From positions 38,949 to 102,948 of the forward strand of contig JAEUMP010000012.1 in NCBI GenBank assembly GCA_016791445.1: 64,000 nucleotides of DNA, in the 5' to 3' direction. The translations under genes and the position numbers were made by a program. The notes beneath the pieces were generated by a model. It was given only the letters and a program-made list of their open reading frames with translations. It searched no databases and had not been told where the DNA came from. The stretch is from Hyphomonadaceae bacterium (GTDB lineage: Bacteria > Pseudomonadota > Alphaproteobacteria > Caulobacterales > Aquidulcibacteraceae). Each line of letters starts with the position of its first letter. Position 1 is the first letter of the stretch. Below are positions 18,637 to 27,246 of this stretch, in pieces.

Positions 18637-19176
18637 ATGCGTCCGCGACGCGATCATGCGTGCATGCCTGCGCGAGACCGCCGAGCGGCCAAACTCCCGT
18701 CCTGGTTTCTCGCCGCCGCACTTGCGGCGAGCGCCCTATGCGCCGCCACTGTGCTTCAACTTGAGACGGTGCTGTACAATCACAGCCCCTCGCTGCCGGT
18801 CGGTTTCTATCTGCGCCGGTCGGCGCCGCCCACGCGCGGCGCAATCGTCACCGTCCGCGCCCTCGATGTCGCCCCGGTCGAAGCGACACAACGCGCCTTC
18901 ACTGGCCGCAGCGACCGCTTCCTGAAGCGCATTGCTGCTGTTGCAGGCGATGAAGTCTGCTTCTCCGAAACCGCAGTCATTGTTGCAGGCCGGACACTTC
19001 TGCGCCGCGGCGATCATCAGCGCGCGCCGCACGCATCGTCGCCGTACGGATGTCGCCTGCTGGCGCCAGATGAATATTTCCTCGTCGGCGATACGCCAGA
19101 CAGTTTCGACAGCCGGTACTGGGGCGCGGTCTCTCGCGACAAGATTGAAGGCGTCTGGAGCCAATTGATATATTGA
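18637..19176 (+). CDS. traF: TraF-like S26 signal peptidase
   Basis: 179 residues from ATG 18637 (ATG 18664 is equally possible; neither has a clear ribosome site). There is an N-terminal membrane helix (SWFLAAALAASALCAATVLQ). The peptidase S26 signature follows: HSPSLPVGFYLRRS with the nucleophile Ser, RFLKRIAAVAGDEVCF with the catalytic Lys, and GDTPDSFDSRYWG near the end. Conjugative TraF matures pilin or processes transfer proteins. Length matches the family. It lies between SSB and the relaxase, as in related elements. No other mating-pair genes are in the window. Confidence 0.82.
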   Translation: MRPRRDHACMPARDRRAAKLPSWFLAAALAASALCAATVLQLETVLYNHSPSLPVGFYLRRSAPPTRGAIVTVRALDVAPVEATQRAFTGRSDRFLKRIAAVAGDEVCFSETAVIVAGRTLLRRGDHQRAPHASSPYGCRLLAPDEYFLVGDTPDSFDSRYWGAVSRDKIEGVWSQLIY

Positions 19177-19413
19177 ACCACGCACCTCGTGACGCTGTGT
19201 GCCGACGTCGTTTCCGATCGCACCCCATCTGCATTCTCAAAGCACGGTGTTTTTTATGAGAGCCCTGAGATGGCAATGTGAGTCGTAAGGCAAGATAAAG
19301 GGTGAGTCCTTCTGTTCGCCTGTCGCTTGCAGCCACTGGCTTTTCTGCGACATGCGCGCGACATTGACGAGGTGCGCCGCACGTTGCGCACGATGCACCA
19401 TGGCGAGACATCC

Positions 19414-20631
19414 ATGAAGCAGCCCCCAACCCGCCGAGCGCCCTTGTTGGACAGCGCCTTGTCGCGCCAATCCGTACACGGCGCACTTCTGCAGAGCGCA
19501 CAGCGTTTTCGAATGGCGCGCCCGATCGACGCCGATACGCTCGTCGGTCGCATCGAGGGACGTTCACGGAAAACACCAGGCGGAACACCCGACCAGACGC
19601 TCTCAATCGCTCTGCGCAAACGCACGGGTCCCGTTCACGCCCTGATGACGCGCACTCTGGGACGCAGCGCCCATGCTTTCGACCGTCGTCAACGCGCGGT
19701 CGTCAAGATCCACTATTTCAGCCACGGCGGAGGCGGCGCGGCGGCGCTTCGCGCACACGCGCGCTACATTGCGCGTGACGCTGCAGCACGAAATCGGGAC
19801 GACCGCGCGGAAGTGGAAACGCCCGATCATGCGCCCCTTGATGGCCGGCATACGTCCGCCGACGTCGCTGATTCCAGCGCTCAGTCTCGTGCGCGCACCG
19901 CACACGAGCCGCCGAGCTTCTATGATGCAAGCAACGATGCCATCGACGGCGCTGCACGCGCCCGGGAATGGGCGGCGCGGGACCGGCGACACTTCCGCAT
20001 CATCATCGCGCCCGAGAACGGAACGCGACTGAGCGATCTGCGCAGCTATGTCCGTGAGGTCATGTCCCGATCAGAAGCGGCGCTGGGCACGGCGCTCGAC
20101 TGGGTCGCCGTCGACCATTGGGATACCGACAATCCGCACAGCCATGTCATTTTGAGGGGCCGCCATGAGGACGGCCGCGATCTTGTTATTCCACGCCCGT
20201 TCGTCAGCCACGGTTTTCGCGAGGCCGCGCGCGATGTGGCGACCGAACGCCTCGGCGTCCGCTCGCGCGAAGATGCGCGGCTCGCATTGCGTCGCGAGGT
20301 GCGCGCCCACCGCCCAACCCGTCTCGACCTCCTCATCGCCCCGCAGCTCGATCGGAGCGGCTCTGTCAGGATCGCCCGCCTAAAGGGACCGGCTCGCGCC
20401 CCAGATCTCACCGATGCTCTCAAGGCGCGCGCCCATGAACTCAAACGCCTCGGCCTCGCGACGGAGACGCGCCGCAATGTCCTCGCGTTCGCACCGGACT
20501 GGCGCGAGAGGCTGACGGCCATGGAGTTGCACCTCGATATCCGCAAGTCGCTTCTGCGGTCACGCAGCGTGGACACGCCGGCGCGACAAGCTGCGCGTTC
20601 CCTTCCACTGCTCCGCGGTCCTGATCGATGA
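19414..20631 (+). CDS. VirD2-like relaxase, C-terminally truncated
   Basis: About 405 residues from ATG 19414 (the frame opens at a TTG at 19327; start uncertain). Relaxase motifs are present: RRHFRIIIAPENGTRLSDL and WVAVDHWDTDNPHSHVILRG, which contains the histidine triad (HxDxxxxHxH type). The N-terminal region KIHYFSHGGGGAAALRAHAR is typical of relaxases that carry a DUF3363 C-terminal domain. Relatives are usually well over 550 residues; this one stops after LRSRSVDTPARQAARS, so most of the C-terminal domain is missing and I do not find it in other frames downstream. It may still nick DNA, but transfer is probably impaired (inference). Confidence 0.75.
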   Translation: MKQPPTRRAPLLDSALSRQSVHGALLQSAQRFRMARPIDADTLVGRIEGRSRKTPGGTPDQTLSIALRKRTGPVHALMTRTLGRSAHAFDRRQRAVVKIHYFSHGGGGAAALRAHARYIARDAAARNRDDRAEVETPDHAPLDGRHTSADVADSSAQSRARTAHEPPSFYDASNDAIDGAARAREWAARDRRHFRIIIAPENGTRLSDLRSYVREVMSRSEAALGTALDWVAVDHWDTDNPHSHVILRGRHEDGRDLVIPRPFVSHGFREAARDVATERLGVRSREDARLALRREVRAHRPTRLDLLIAPQLDRSGSVRIARLKGPARAPDLTDALKARAHELKRLGLATETRRNVLAFAPDWRERLTAMELHLDIRKSLLRSRSVDTPARQAARSLPLLRGPDR

Positions 20632-20671
20632 AGCGCTCAGGCGACTTTGGTCGCGTCACAATTGAGGCGGA

Positions 20672-20956
20672 TCAGGGCTTGTCGTGGTCGCGTGCGAGAT
20701 TTTCCTGTTCGATGCACCGCAATGGCTCGGACGAGGAGCGCCGCGGCAGGGAGAGCTGACTTTCGAAATATGCGTCCAGATGGCGTCTGCGATACATGGC
20801 GCGATCTCCGACCCGGGTGCAGAGCGGACCGACGCCTTCGTGGAACTTGCGCGCCAGCGTCTGCGGCGCAGTAAGGAGCCCAAGTCCGGTGAGATACCGC
20901 GCGGCATCCTTGCGAGTGAGAAGGTCGTCTCCCGGATCGCGCTGGTGGTCCGACAT
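20672..20956 (-). CDS. small HTH (AlpA/excisionase-like) DNA-binding protein
   Basis: 94 residues; ATG 20956 is preferred over the upstream in-frame ATG 20977 because AGGAAGGGG lies just before it. Residues 10-60 (DDLLTRKDAARYLTGLG, LLTAPQTLARKFHEG, GDRAMYRRRHLDAYFESQL) read as a winged helix-turn-helix of the MerR/excisionase kind. It is convergent with the relaxase gene, ending 40 bp away. Small proteins of this class usually control excision or transfer genes. DNA target unknown. Confidence 0.65.
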   Translation of the reverse strand: MSDHQRDPGDDLLTRKDAARYLTGLGLLTAPQTLARKFHEGVGPLCTRVGDRAMYRRRHLDAYFESQLSLPRRSSSEPLRCIEQENLARDHDKP

Positions 20957-21483
20957 TTCCCGCCCCTTCCTGAGCATTCAAAGGCGGTCGAGCCTGTGTC
21001 GTCGCAATTGAGGGCGCAATGGGTCCCACAGGCTCTCTTGCCATCCGCGCAAAACTGTTTTTCCCCTGTCGTGAGAGGCGCGATCTGTCGCGCGCTTATG
21101 TGAAACAAGCCCCACATGTCGTTCAGGTATGCAAGGGACACGCATCCACAATCCGGCGGTGCGTCTTCGCTCGGTTCGAACTTCGCGACACTTGTGCGCT
21201 GGCCAAGACGTTGGTGATATGCCCGTAAACCTTCACCGTCGGTCTCCTTGGAGCGAAGGCTCGCGCTCATGTGGGACGCGCGGCGAGATTGAAGAGGCAG
21301 ATTGTTCGGGGCCGACGATAAGTTCGCACCAGTTCATGAACCATCCGGCGGGCCACGCCTGAACGTGATGCACTTGCGACATTCCGCACAAGCGCGGAAC
21401 AGCCTGAGACGGCCCGACGGATTGTCTTTGGACTGCATCGTCACACTCCTCCCCAAGGCGGGATGGCCTGCTAGGCTTGCGCC
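20957..21483. other. 527-bp gap, no gene seen
   Basis: It lies between the divergent HTH gene and the exonuclease gene. Short frames only. It probably contains both promoters; the HTH protein could bind here. Confidence 0.4.
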
Positions 21484-22377
21484 ATGGATATCCAAGATGC
21501 CGAACGCGTACTCGCGGCGAGCCCTCATCACCGTGTCCTCAAGCGCATTCCCGCCGTCGCCGACTGGAGGCTGTCCGCCGCAGTCGGCGCCACCAGGCGT
21601 GGCGTCTATGTGGACGTCGAGACGACCGGTCTCCGCCCGGAAACCGACGAGGTCATCGAACTGGCGCTCCTGCCGTTCGAGTACGATGCGCTGTCGGGCG
21701 GGATTACGCGTGTGGCGGTCGAGGAAGCGTACTGCAGCTTCCGGCAGCCGGGCTTCCCGATCCCGGTCGCAAGCACGCGCATCCATGGCATCACCGACTC
21801 CGACGTGGCGGGCGCCAAGATTGATGATGGCGCCCTCACGGCGCTCGTCGCAGACGCTCATCTCATACTCGCCCACAATGCCGGCTTCGACAGACCAATG
21901 GTAGAAAAGCACTGGCCCATTTTCGAGACGCGAAACTGAGCCTGCTCCTTTCAGGACATCGCCTGGCGCGATGAAGGGTTCGGCGCGGGAAAACTCGACT
22001 ATCTGCTCATGTCGCAAGGATGGTTCTACGACGGGCATCGCGCGTTGGGTGATGCGCTCGCGGGCGTATTCCTGCTCGCGCAGACGCTGCCGGTGTCGCG
22101 CAAGCCCGCTCTCTCGGTTCTCCTTGAATGCGCACGGCGACCGCTCCATGCGGTGCGCGCGGAAGGAACGGCCTTTGAGAAGAGCGCGGCGTTGAGGGAC
22201 CGCGGCTATCGCTGGGATCCCGGTGCGCCCGGCCGGACCAAGTCGTGGTGGATCCAGACGAACGACCCTGACTCCGAGATCGCCTGGTTCAACCGGGAAA
22301 TCTATTCATCGCCACGCCAAATCCGGGCGATCCCGCTACCGGCGACACGACGCTACAGCGCGCGACTGTGGGGTTGA
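21484..22377 (+). pseudogene. DEDDh 3'-5' exonuclease interrupted by an in-frame TGA
   Basis: Frame +1 from ATG 21484 reads a DnaQ-like exonuclease with GVYVDVETTGLRPETDE (ExoI, DxE), STRIHGITDSDVAG and LILAHNAGFDRPMVEKHW (ExoII). A TGA at 21937-21939 stops it after FETRN. The same frame then continues without any shift as ACSFQDIAWRDEGFGAGKLD, and reaches HRALGDALAGVF, the ExoIII His and Asp, to a stop at 22377. The intact protein would be 297 residues, the usual size of exonucleases in these elements; Trp (TGG) is the likely lost codon. The 151-residue product lacks the last catalytic motif and should be inactive. It is a single nonsense mutation or a base-call error. Confidence 0.8.
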
Positions 22378-22489
22378 CGCGGGCGAATGGGCAATTCTGC
22401 CCATATCCCTCACTGCTATGGGAAGCGGGCGTTCACGCGCTGGTGGGGGGCGTTTCCGAATTCCCGGTCACGCGGGCTCCGACCGGCGT

Positions 22490-22780
22490 ATGACGGAGAC
22501 CATAATGGTGATTGACGTTGGAGTTGAAGGTGAAGACGCGACGCTCGATGACACGTTGCTCTGGGCAGCATTTGCGCGGCGTTTCATGGCGCCAAGCGCC
22601 TATCGACTTGGCGCGCGCGTCGCCGACACTCTCGGTGCGCAAGGGGCCGCAGCCGTTGCGATCACTCTTCGACGCCTGAGCACACACCTTCCGGGGCCGG
22701 ACGCCTTTGCGTGCGTGGAAGCGTCGAACATCCTGTGCGGCGAGATCGAGGAGATGGAAATGGTCGAAGCGCCGGTCTGA
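22490..22780 (+). CDS. hypothetical protein of the mobile element
   Basis: 96 residues from ATG 22490. The sequence starts MTETIMVIDVGVEGEDATLD and is balanced in composition, with helices about 20-70 and an acidic C-terminus (CGEIEEMEMVEAPV). No family recognised. A good terminator follows 5 bp after the stop, which supports a real transcript ending here. The upstream ribosome site is poor, so the start is tentative. Confidence 0.5.
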   Translation: MTETIMVIDVGVEGEDATLDDTLLWAAFARRFMAPSAYRLGARVADTLGAQGAAAVAITLRRLSTHLPGPDAFACVEASNILCGEIEEMEMVEAPV

Positions 22781-22785
22781 GCGCG

Positions 22786-22808
22786 ACGCCCCGCAGAATG
22801 CGGGGCGT
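22786..22808 (+). terminator. intrinsic terminator after 22490-22780 gene
   Basis: A 10-bp stem ACGCCCCGCA / TGCGGGGCGT with a GAA loop, followed by TCAGTCT. It probably ends the SSB-to-exonuclease group. Confidence 0.6.
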
Positions 22809-22887
22809 TCAGTCTGCAGCACGCCCAGCAGTCTTCACGGGGTCTTCAAGGGCGCGCGATCCCGGTTCACGCAATCTCGACTGAATC

Positions 22888-23388
22888 TCACTTCAAGGTG
22901 CGATCGCCCAGGAGGTTCGGGCATTCGAGCGACCACAGCCCTGCTTTCGCGGCGCGCGCGCGCGATTCCTCAGGCGCGTATCTCCCCTTGGAATATTTCG
23001 GCCAATCCCAGGCGTGGCCATTCGCCACCATCCAGGACGCAATATCGGTCCCACCGACGCGACAGCGCGCCACCACACGGCCGTAGCCATCATTGCCATC
23101 CCGCGCACAACGTACAGAGCGCCCCGCGATGAACCGATCGAGCGCGATCGATGTCGTCTGGTAGACGCGCACGATGGCGCCCGAGGCATCGGTGCATTCT
23201 CGTCCGCGTTCGGGCGCATCAATTCCGCTGAGCCGGATGCGCTCTCCGTGAATCTCGATTGTGTCGCCATCGACTACGGTGGCGACGCCCACCAAATCCT
23301 GCTCGTCCGCAACTTCAGGATCGTCCTGTCGACACGCGACGAGGACAGCTAGGAAAACTGCCACGATCACGAGGAAGTCCGCCTTCAT
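22888..23388 (-). CDS. thermonuclease (SNc) family lipoprotein nuclease
   Basis: 166 residues; ATG 23388 is chosen because GGGGAGGAGG directly precedes it. The N-terminus is a lipoprotein signal (ADFLVIVAVFLAVLVAC, Cys near residue 20). The mature part is a staphylococcal-nuclease domain: ATVVDGDTIEIHGERIRLSG, GIDAPERGREC (metal and substrate residues), GNDGYGRVVARC and ASWMVANGHAWDW. Extra cysteines may form disulphides. Role: degradation of DNA or RNA at the cell envelope, perhaps on the periplasmic face of the membrane. Such nucleases are common in accessory and conjugative DNA. The lectin pseudogene lies upstream on the same strand. Confidence 0.85.
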   Translation of the reverse strand: MKADFLVIVAVFLAVLVACRQDDPEVADEQDLVGVATVVDGDTIEIHGERIRLSGIDAPERGRECTDASGAIVRVYQTTSIALDRFIAGRSVRCARDGNDGYGRVVARCRVGGTDIASWMVANGHAWDWPKYSKGRYAPEESRARAAKAGLWSLECPNLLGDRTLK

Positions 23389-23505
23389 CCTCCTCCCCGG
23401 ATCTGCCTGCCGGAACAACCATTGCGACGAGCGGCTCTGAAGCCAAGCGACCCACTCCTTGTATTCAATAGCGCGCGCCCACACTTGCGTCTTACCTCCA
23501 AGAAG

Positions 23506-23990
23506 TCAGTTCACGACCTCACAAACGGACGCCTCCCCCTGACGCGTCTTTTGCCAGACGCCCGTCCAGCGGCCTTGCACTGCAATGGCGGCGAAAAGAC
23601 ATTTCGGATTGGCGTCGTCCTCGTTCCAGACCTGGCCGGCCCAAAATAGCGTGGCCAGGGCGTCGTGCGAGCCCCTGCGACGGCGATATCGCAAACAAAC
23701 ATCCGGCCGGGCGTCACCGTGCGCCACCGTCCAGTCCATTCGCCGCGCGCCTGCTCGGCCCTGGCGCGGCATTTCACTTCTGCGTCGCGCTGATTCCATA
23801 TGGCCCCTGCTTCGACAGCTCGTGTGCGCGGCTCGGCTGGCGGGGCGCGACGCGCGACAGCCGGCGGCGCAAAGTCGGTCACTTCGCAACATGAAGTCCG
23901 ACCTGGTTCGGCGATGCGCCACCTCCCATTCCAGCGCCCGCGCGCCTCAACAACAACCCTGGGACATATTTCTTCCGCCCCTTCGCGACT
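23506..23990 (-). pseudogene. mannan-binding lectin (MVL-like) repeat protein, frameshifted
   Basis: Three copies of a C...GxWxGxW...PG...CxV module can be read: CPRVVVEARGRWNGRWRIAE, then IWNQRDAEVKC with GEWTGRWRTVTPGRMFVCDI, then in another frame QVWNEDDANPKC with GRWTGVWQKTRQGEASVCEV ending at 23506. The IWNxxDAxxKC...GxWTGxWxT...CxC pattern is that of Microcystis-viridis-lectin-type mannan-binding proteins. The frame breaks between modules two and three (about 23645-23685), and the first module lacks its IWN start, so no full protein can be made. It may be the remnant of a secreted carbohydrate-binding protein. Confidence 0.6.
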
Positions 23991-24353
23991 ACGATGAGCC
24001 CGAAACCCTCCCTTCCTCAAATCAGCCGGTCTGTCGCAGGAGTGCTTACGGGGAACAATCGGCGCGACCTTTTCAGAAATCGAGCAATTTCTGCGAAGTA
24101 ATAGGCGATCCCATCGCGCGCCCAGACAATCCTCGACGATCGTCAATCCTCGGTTCTCAACCTGACATTGCACTTCCGAGGTGCAATGCGGGCATGTTTA
24201 CGCGCTACGGAAGGGCGGCGGCTCGCATAGGTGCAGTGTACACAAGGGGATACCATCTACAATTCTCCACCCCGCCGCACATGTCGCCTCCCCGAGGGCT
24301 AGAAGTTGCGGCCACTGCAAACAACCATCTAAGTCAACCGCTTGTAGAGCACC
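23991..24353. other. 363-bp gap, no gene seen
   Basis: Lower-complexity sequence between the lectin pseudogene and the catabolic cluster. Frames on either strand are short and not protein-like. It may mark the junction between mobile-element DNA and the catabolic island. Confidence 0.35.
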
Positions 24354-24707
24354 TCATATGATCGTCCGTTCGGCACCCCACCACACGATCGACCGCGCAC
24401 GATCCATGAAGTTGTTTTCGTCTGTCCGGAGGCGCCTGGCGGCCGCGAGATAGGCGGGGTCATCGCGACGGATGTGCTCGGGTTCCACGGACCGAAACCA
24501 TACTTCAGCAATGCCGTCGCAGTCGCGAACGCCACCGAAGCGATCGCCTTCCGCCCCCGAAATGGGGTGGCATTGCACATATCGGCGGATGCCTAGCACT
24601 TGCGCCAGCTCCACCACCAGTGGCGCATGAACATCCGACCAATACGCGAGGAATTCCGGGCGCGTGAGGTGCGACTGACGCTGCAGCGCGACCATCATCT
24701 TTATCAT
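24354..24707 (-). CDS. EthD-domain protein
   Basis: 117 residues, start ATG 24707. A ferredoxin-like dimeric alpha/beta-barrel protein: MIKMMVALQRQSHLTRPEFL, AYWSDVHAPLVVELAQVLG (the usual YW..HAPL motif) and a C-terminal region with RSIVWWGAERTII. EthD proteins accompany oxygenase pathways; their exact role varies (small-molecule isomerase, cyclase, or helper). It is the last gene of the minus-strand catabolic operon, 18 bp after the monooxygenase stop. Confidence 0.8.
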   Translation of the reverse strand: MIKMMVALQRQSHLTRPEFLAYWSDVHAPLVVELAQVLGIRRYVQCHPISGAEGDRFGGVRDCDGIAEVWFRSVEPEHIRRDDPAYLAAARRLRTDENNFMDRARSIVWWGAERTII

Positions 24708-24725
24708 GCGACATGCCCCAAGGGA

Positions 24726-26267
24726 TCAGGCGATTTCCCGAACAGCGGCGGTCCCGTTATCTGGCCTTTCCGCTGAACACATCGCGCCGCCATAGACGAA
24801 CACCGGATCGTCAAGGTCGACGAGAGGCAGCACATCCCGCTCCCACCAGTAGTCCTGGCTATGGGCCCATTCCGACTTGTCGCCACGTTTCGGAAGAAGA
24901 TGCATCCCGCGCATCAGATACCCCGGGTTAAAGACTTCATCATCTATCCAGGGGAGAAGTTTCATGCCCATGTCCTCCGGGCGCAGTGCGACTTCGACCG
25001 TCCTTGCTCCCCGCGATTTCATGTGCCTCAACAAGCGACAGATGAAGTCAGCCACCAGATCCACGCGAAGTGTCCAACTCGCCGCGCGGAAATAGCCGAA
25101 GATCCAGGCCATGTTGGGTACGCCTGTGAACATCAACCCGCGATAGGTGATGGTCTCGGCGAAGTTGAGCACCTCTCCGTCGATGACGAAGCGGATATCC
25201 CCAAGGACGCAGATGTCGAAGCCGGTCGCGGTGACGATGATGTCCGCATCGAGCGTCTGCCCTGATTTGAGTCGTACTCCTTGCTCAACAAAGCGCTCGA
25301 TATGATCGGTCACAATGGAAGCCTTGCCGGAAGTGATACACTTGAATAAGTCGCCGTCCGGCGCCACGGCGATGCGCTGGCGCCAAGGTCGATAGGACGG
25401 CGTAAAATGTACATCGACGACGTCGTCGGGCAGATAGGCGCGAACACCCTTTAGCAGCTCGTCGGTCGCCGCTTCTGGCTCGTCAATGGCGTGCCGCAGG
25501 AACTTGGCCTGATCGGCGACGATCCGTCGGCGCACGATTTCGTGGATCCAAGCCTCGTCCACCGACAATTCCCTGAGCACATCTGCAAGCCAGTGACGAT
25601 TGCGGCCGGGCGAGAAGTAGGAGGGCGATCGCTGCAGCAGCGTAACGTGCGCGCATTCCTCCGCAATTGCAGGCACCACCGTCGCCGCAGTTGCGCCGGA
25701 GCCGATGACGACGACCTTCTTGTCCTTATAGGACAGATCCTCTGGCCAAGTCTGGGGATGGATAACAGGGCCCGAGAAGCGGTCCATGTCCGGCCAGGCG
25801 GGTGTATGTCCCTTCGCGTGACGGTAATACCCCTGACACATCCATAGGAAATTACAGGTGAATTGCGCCGGCGTGGCATCGCCGCCGCATATGACGTCTA
25901 ACGTCCAGAGCGCAGCATCGGAGTTCCAGGCCGCTGTTACGACGCGATGTTGGTAGTGAATGTGCCGGTCGAGATCGTTCTCGGAAATGACTTCGCCGAG
26001 ATACTTCAGGATTTCCTGCGCTGATGCGATGGGCGCGCCGAGCCAGGGCTTGAAGCGATACCCGAAGGTGTAGAGGTCGCTGTCGGAACGAACGCCTGGG
26101 TATTTGTGCCAGAGCCATGTGCCGCCGAAACTCTCAAGCCCTTCGAGAACCGCAAATGACATATCGGGGCATTGCTGCTTGAGTTCGTAAGCCGCCCCGA
26201 TGCCCGAAATGCCGGCGCCGATGATGAGCACATCGAAATGCTGCACGGATTGCGAGGGGGACGACAT
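24726..26267 (-). CDS. Baeyer-Villiger-type flavin monooxygenase
   Basis: 513 residues from ATG 26267 with AAGGAA upstream. Two Rossmann motifs are present: DVLIIGAGISGIGAAYEL (FAD) and VVVIGSGATAATVVPAIA (NADP). Between them FSGPVIHPQTWPEDL matches the Baeyer-Villiger fingerprint FxGxxxHxxxWP. ATGFD before the C-terminal part is also typical. It should oxidise a ketone to an ester or lactone with O2 and NADPH. Length is usual for class B monooxygenases of the shorter kind. Neighbouring SDRs, an old yellow enzyme and an esterase supply the steps before and after it. Confidence 0.85.
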   Translation of the reverse strand: MSSPSQSVQHFDVLIIGAGISGIGAAYELKQQCPDMSFAVLEGLESFGGTWLWHKYPGVRSDSDLYTFGYRFKPWLGAPIASAQEILKYLGEVISENDLDRHIHYQHRVVTAAWNSDAALWTLDVICGGDATPAQFTCNFLWMCQGYYRHAKGHTPAWPDMDRFSGPVIHPQTWPEDLSYKDKKVVVIGSGATAATVVPAIAEECAHVTLLQRSPSYFSPGRNRHWLADVLRELSVDEAWIHEIVRRRIVADQAKFLRHAIDEPEAATDELLKGVRAYLPDDVVDVHFTPSYRPWRQRIAVAPDGDLFKCITSGKASIVTDHIERFVEQGVRLKSGQTLDADIIVTATGFDICVLGDIRFVIDGEVLNFAETITYRGLMFTGVPNMAWIFGYFRAASWTLRVDLVADFICRLLRHMKSRGARTVEVALRPEDMGMKLLPWIDDEVFNPGYLMRGMHLLPKRGDKSEWAHSQDYWWERDVLPLVDLDDPVFVYGGAMCSAERPDNGTAAVREIA

Positions 26268-26376
26268 CGGCTATTCCTTCATCCGAACAATTCATATGAC
26301 GTATGAGTGTGTTGTCCGGAGCGCCTCCTCACTAGGGCCTAGCGCCTGTCCTTGCAGCGGACATTTTCGGACGCCT

Positions 26377-27246
26377 TCAGGGCAACCGTCGCACGTCCCG
26401 GATCTGACCGGTATTGCCATAGGTAATGCCTGCGTAGTCCGCCTTCTTCTTGGCGCCGGGCAGCGGATGTACACGCAACAGGCCGTTGGCGAGATAGCCG
26501 CCGTCGACGGCGTGCGCTTCGCCGGTGACGAATGCGCTGTCGTCGCTGGCGAGATAAAGGACCGCGCTCGCCACATGATGCGGTTCGCCGCGATCGGGCC
26601 AGGGCTGGATGTCGGCGACCACGGCCTCCGCCTGGGTCTCGCGCCCGTTATGCATGAGTGGCGTGAAGATAATGCCGGGGCATATGGCGTTTACCCGTAT
26701 GCGATACTCGGCGAGCTCCGTCGCGGCATTCCTTGAGAAGCTGACCACCGCAGCTTTCGCGGCTGAATACGCGGTCGGCAGGACGCCGCCAGCGACGCCG
26801 CCGATTGAGGCGGTGTTGATGATCGAGCCGCCGCCGCGGTGCATCATGATCCGCGCCGCGTGCTTCACACCAAGGAATACGCCTCGCATGAGCACCGCGA
26901 ATGTCACGTCCCAATGCTCCACGTCGGTTTCCACGATAGGTCCGATCGCGCCGCCGATGCCGGCATTGTTGAAGACGATGTCGAGTCCGCCGAAGCGGTC
27001 GAGCGCAGTCGCCATGAGCCGCTCAACGTCGGCTTCCTGCGATACGTCGCCCCTGATGAAATTCACACGCTCTCCGAATCCATCGGCTGCGAGCTGTGCA
27101 AGCGCCGCCTTCCCTGCCTCTGCGTTGAAGTCGCCTATCGTTACAAGCGCCCCCTCGGCGAGGAAGCGCTTGGCGGTCGCAAAACCGATCCCGCTCGCGC
27201 CGCCGGTAATAACGGCCACCTTGTTGAGCAAACGACCGCCGCTCAT
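26377..27246 (-). CDS. SDR-family dehydrogenase (catabolic)
   Basis: 289 residues; ATG 27246 overlaps the old-yellow-enzyme stop (ATGA), so translation is coupled. Classical SDR motifs: VAVITGGASGIGFATAKRF (cofactor), NNAGIGGAIG, Ser in NTASIGGVAGG, and YSAAKAAVVSF (YxxxK). The Asp after the second strand (TIGDFNAEAG) predicts NAD(H) rather than NADP(H). The C-terminal tail of about 30 residues beyond the usual end is Arg/Lys-rich. Likely role: oxidation of a secondary alcohol to the ketone used by the monooxygenase. Confidence 0.85.
   Translation of the reverse strand: MSGGRLLNKVAVITGGASGIGFATAKRFLAEGALVTIGDFNAEAGKAALAQLAADGFGERVNFIRGDVSQEADVERLMATALDRFGGLDIVFNNAGIGGAIGPIVETDVEHWDVTFAVLMRGVFLGVKHAARIMMHRGGGSIINTASIGGVAGGVLPTAYSAAKAAVVSFSRNAATELAEYRIRVNAICPGIIFTPLMHNGRETQAEAVVADIQPWPDRGEPHHVASAVLYLASDDSAFVTGEAHAVDGGYLANGLLRVHPLPGAKKKADYAGITYGNTGQIRDVRRLP

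Noticed and set aside
18161..22780. Type IV secretion system genes near ssb, traF and the relaxase
   Set aside because: None found in any frame of the window; only mobilisation-type genes are present.
24726..26267. Assignment of the monooxygenase to a phenylacetone or cyclohexanone enzyme specifically
   Set aside because: The fingerprint identifies the class only; substrate cannot be read from sequence.
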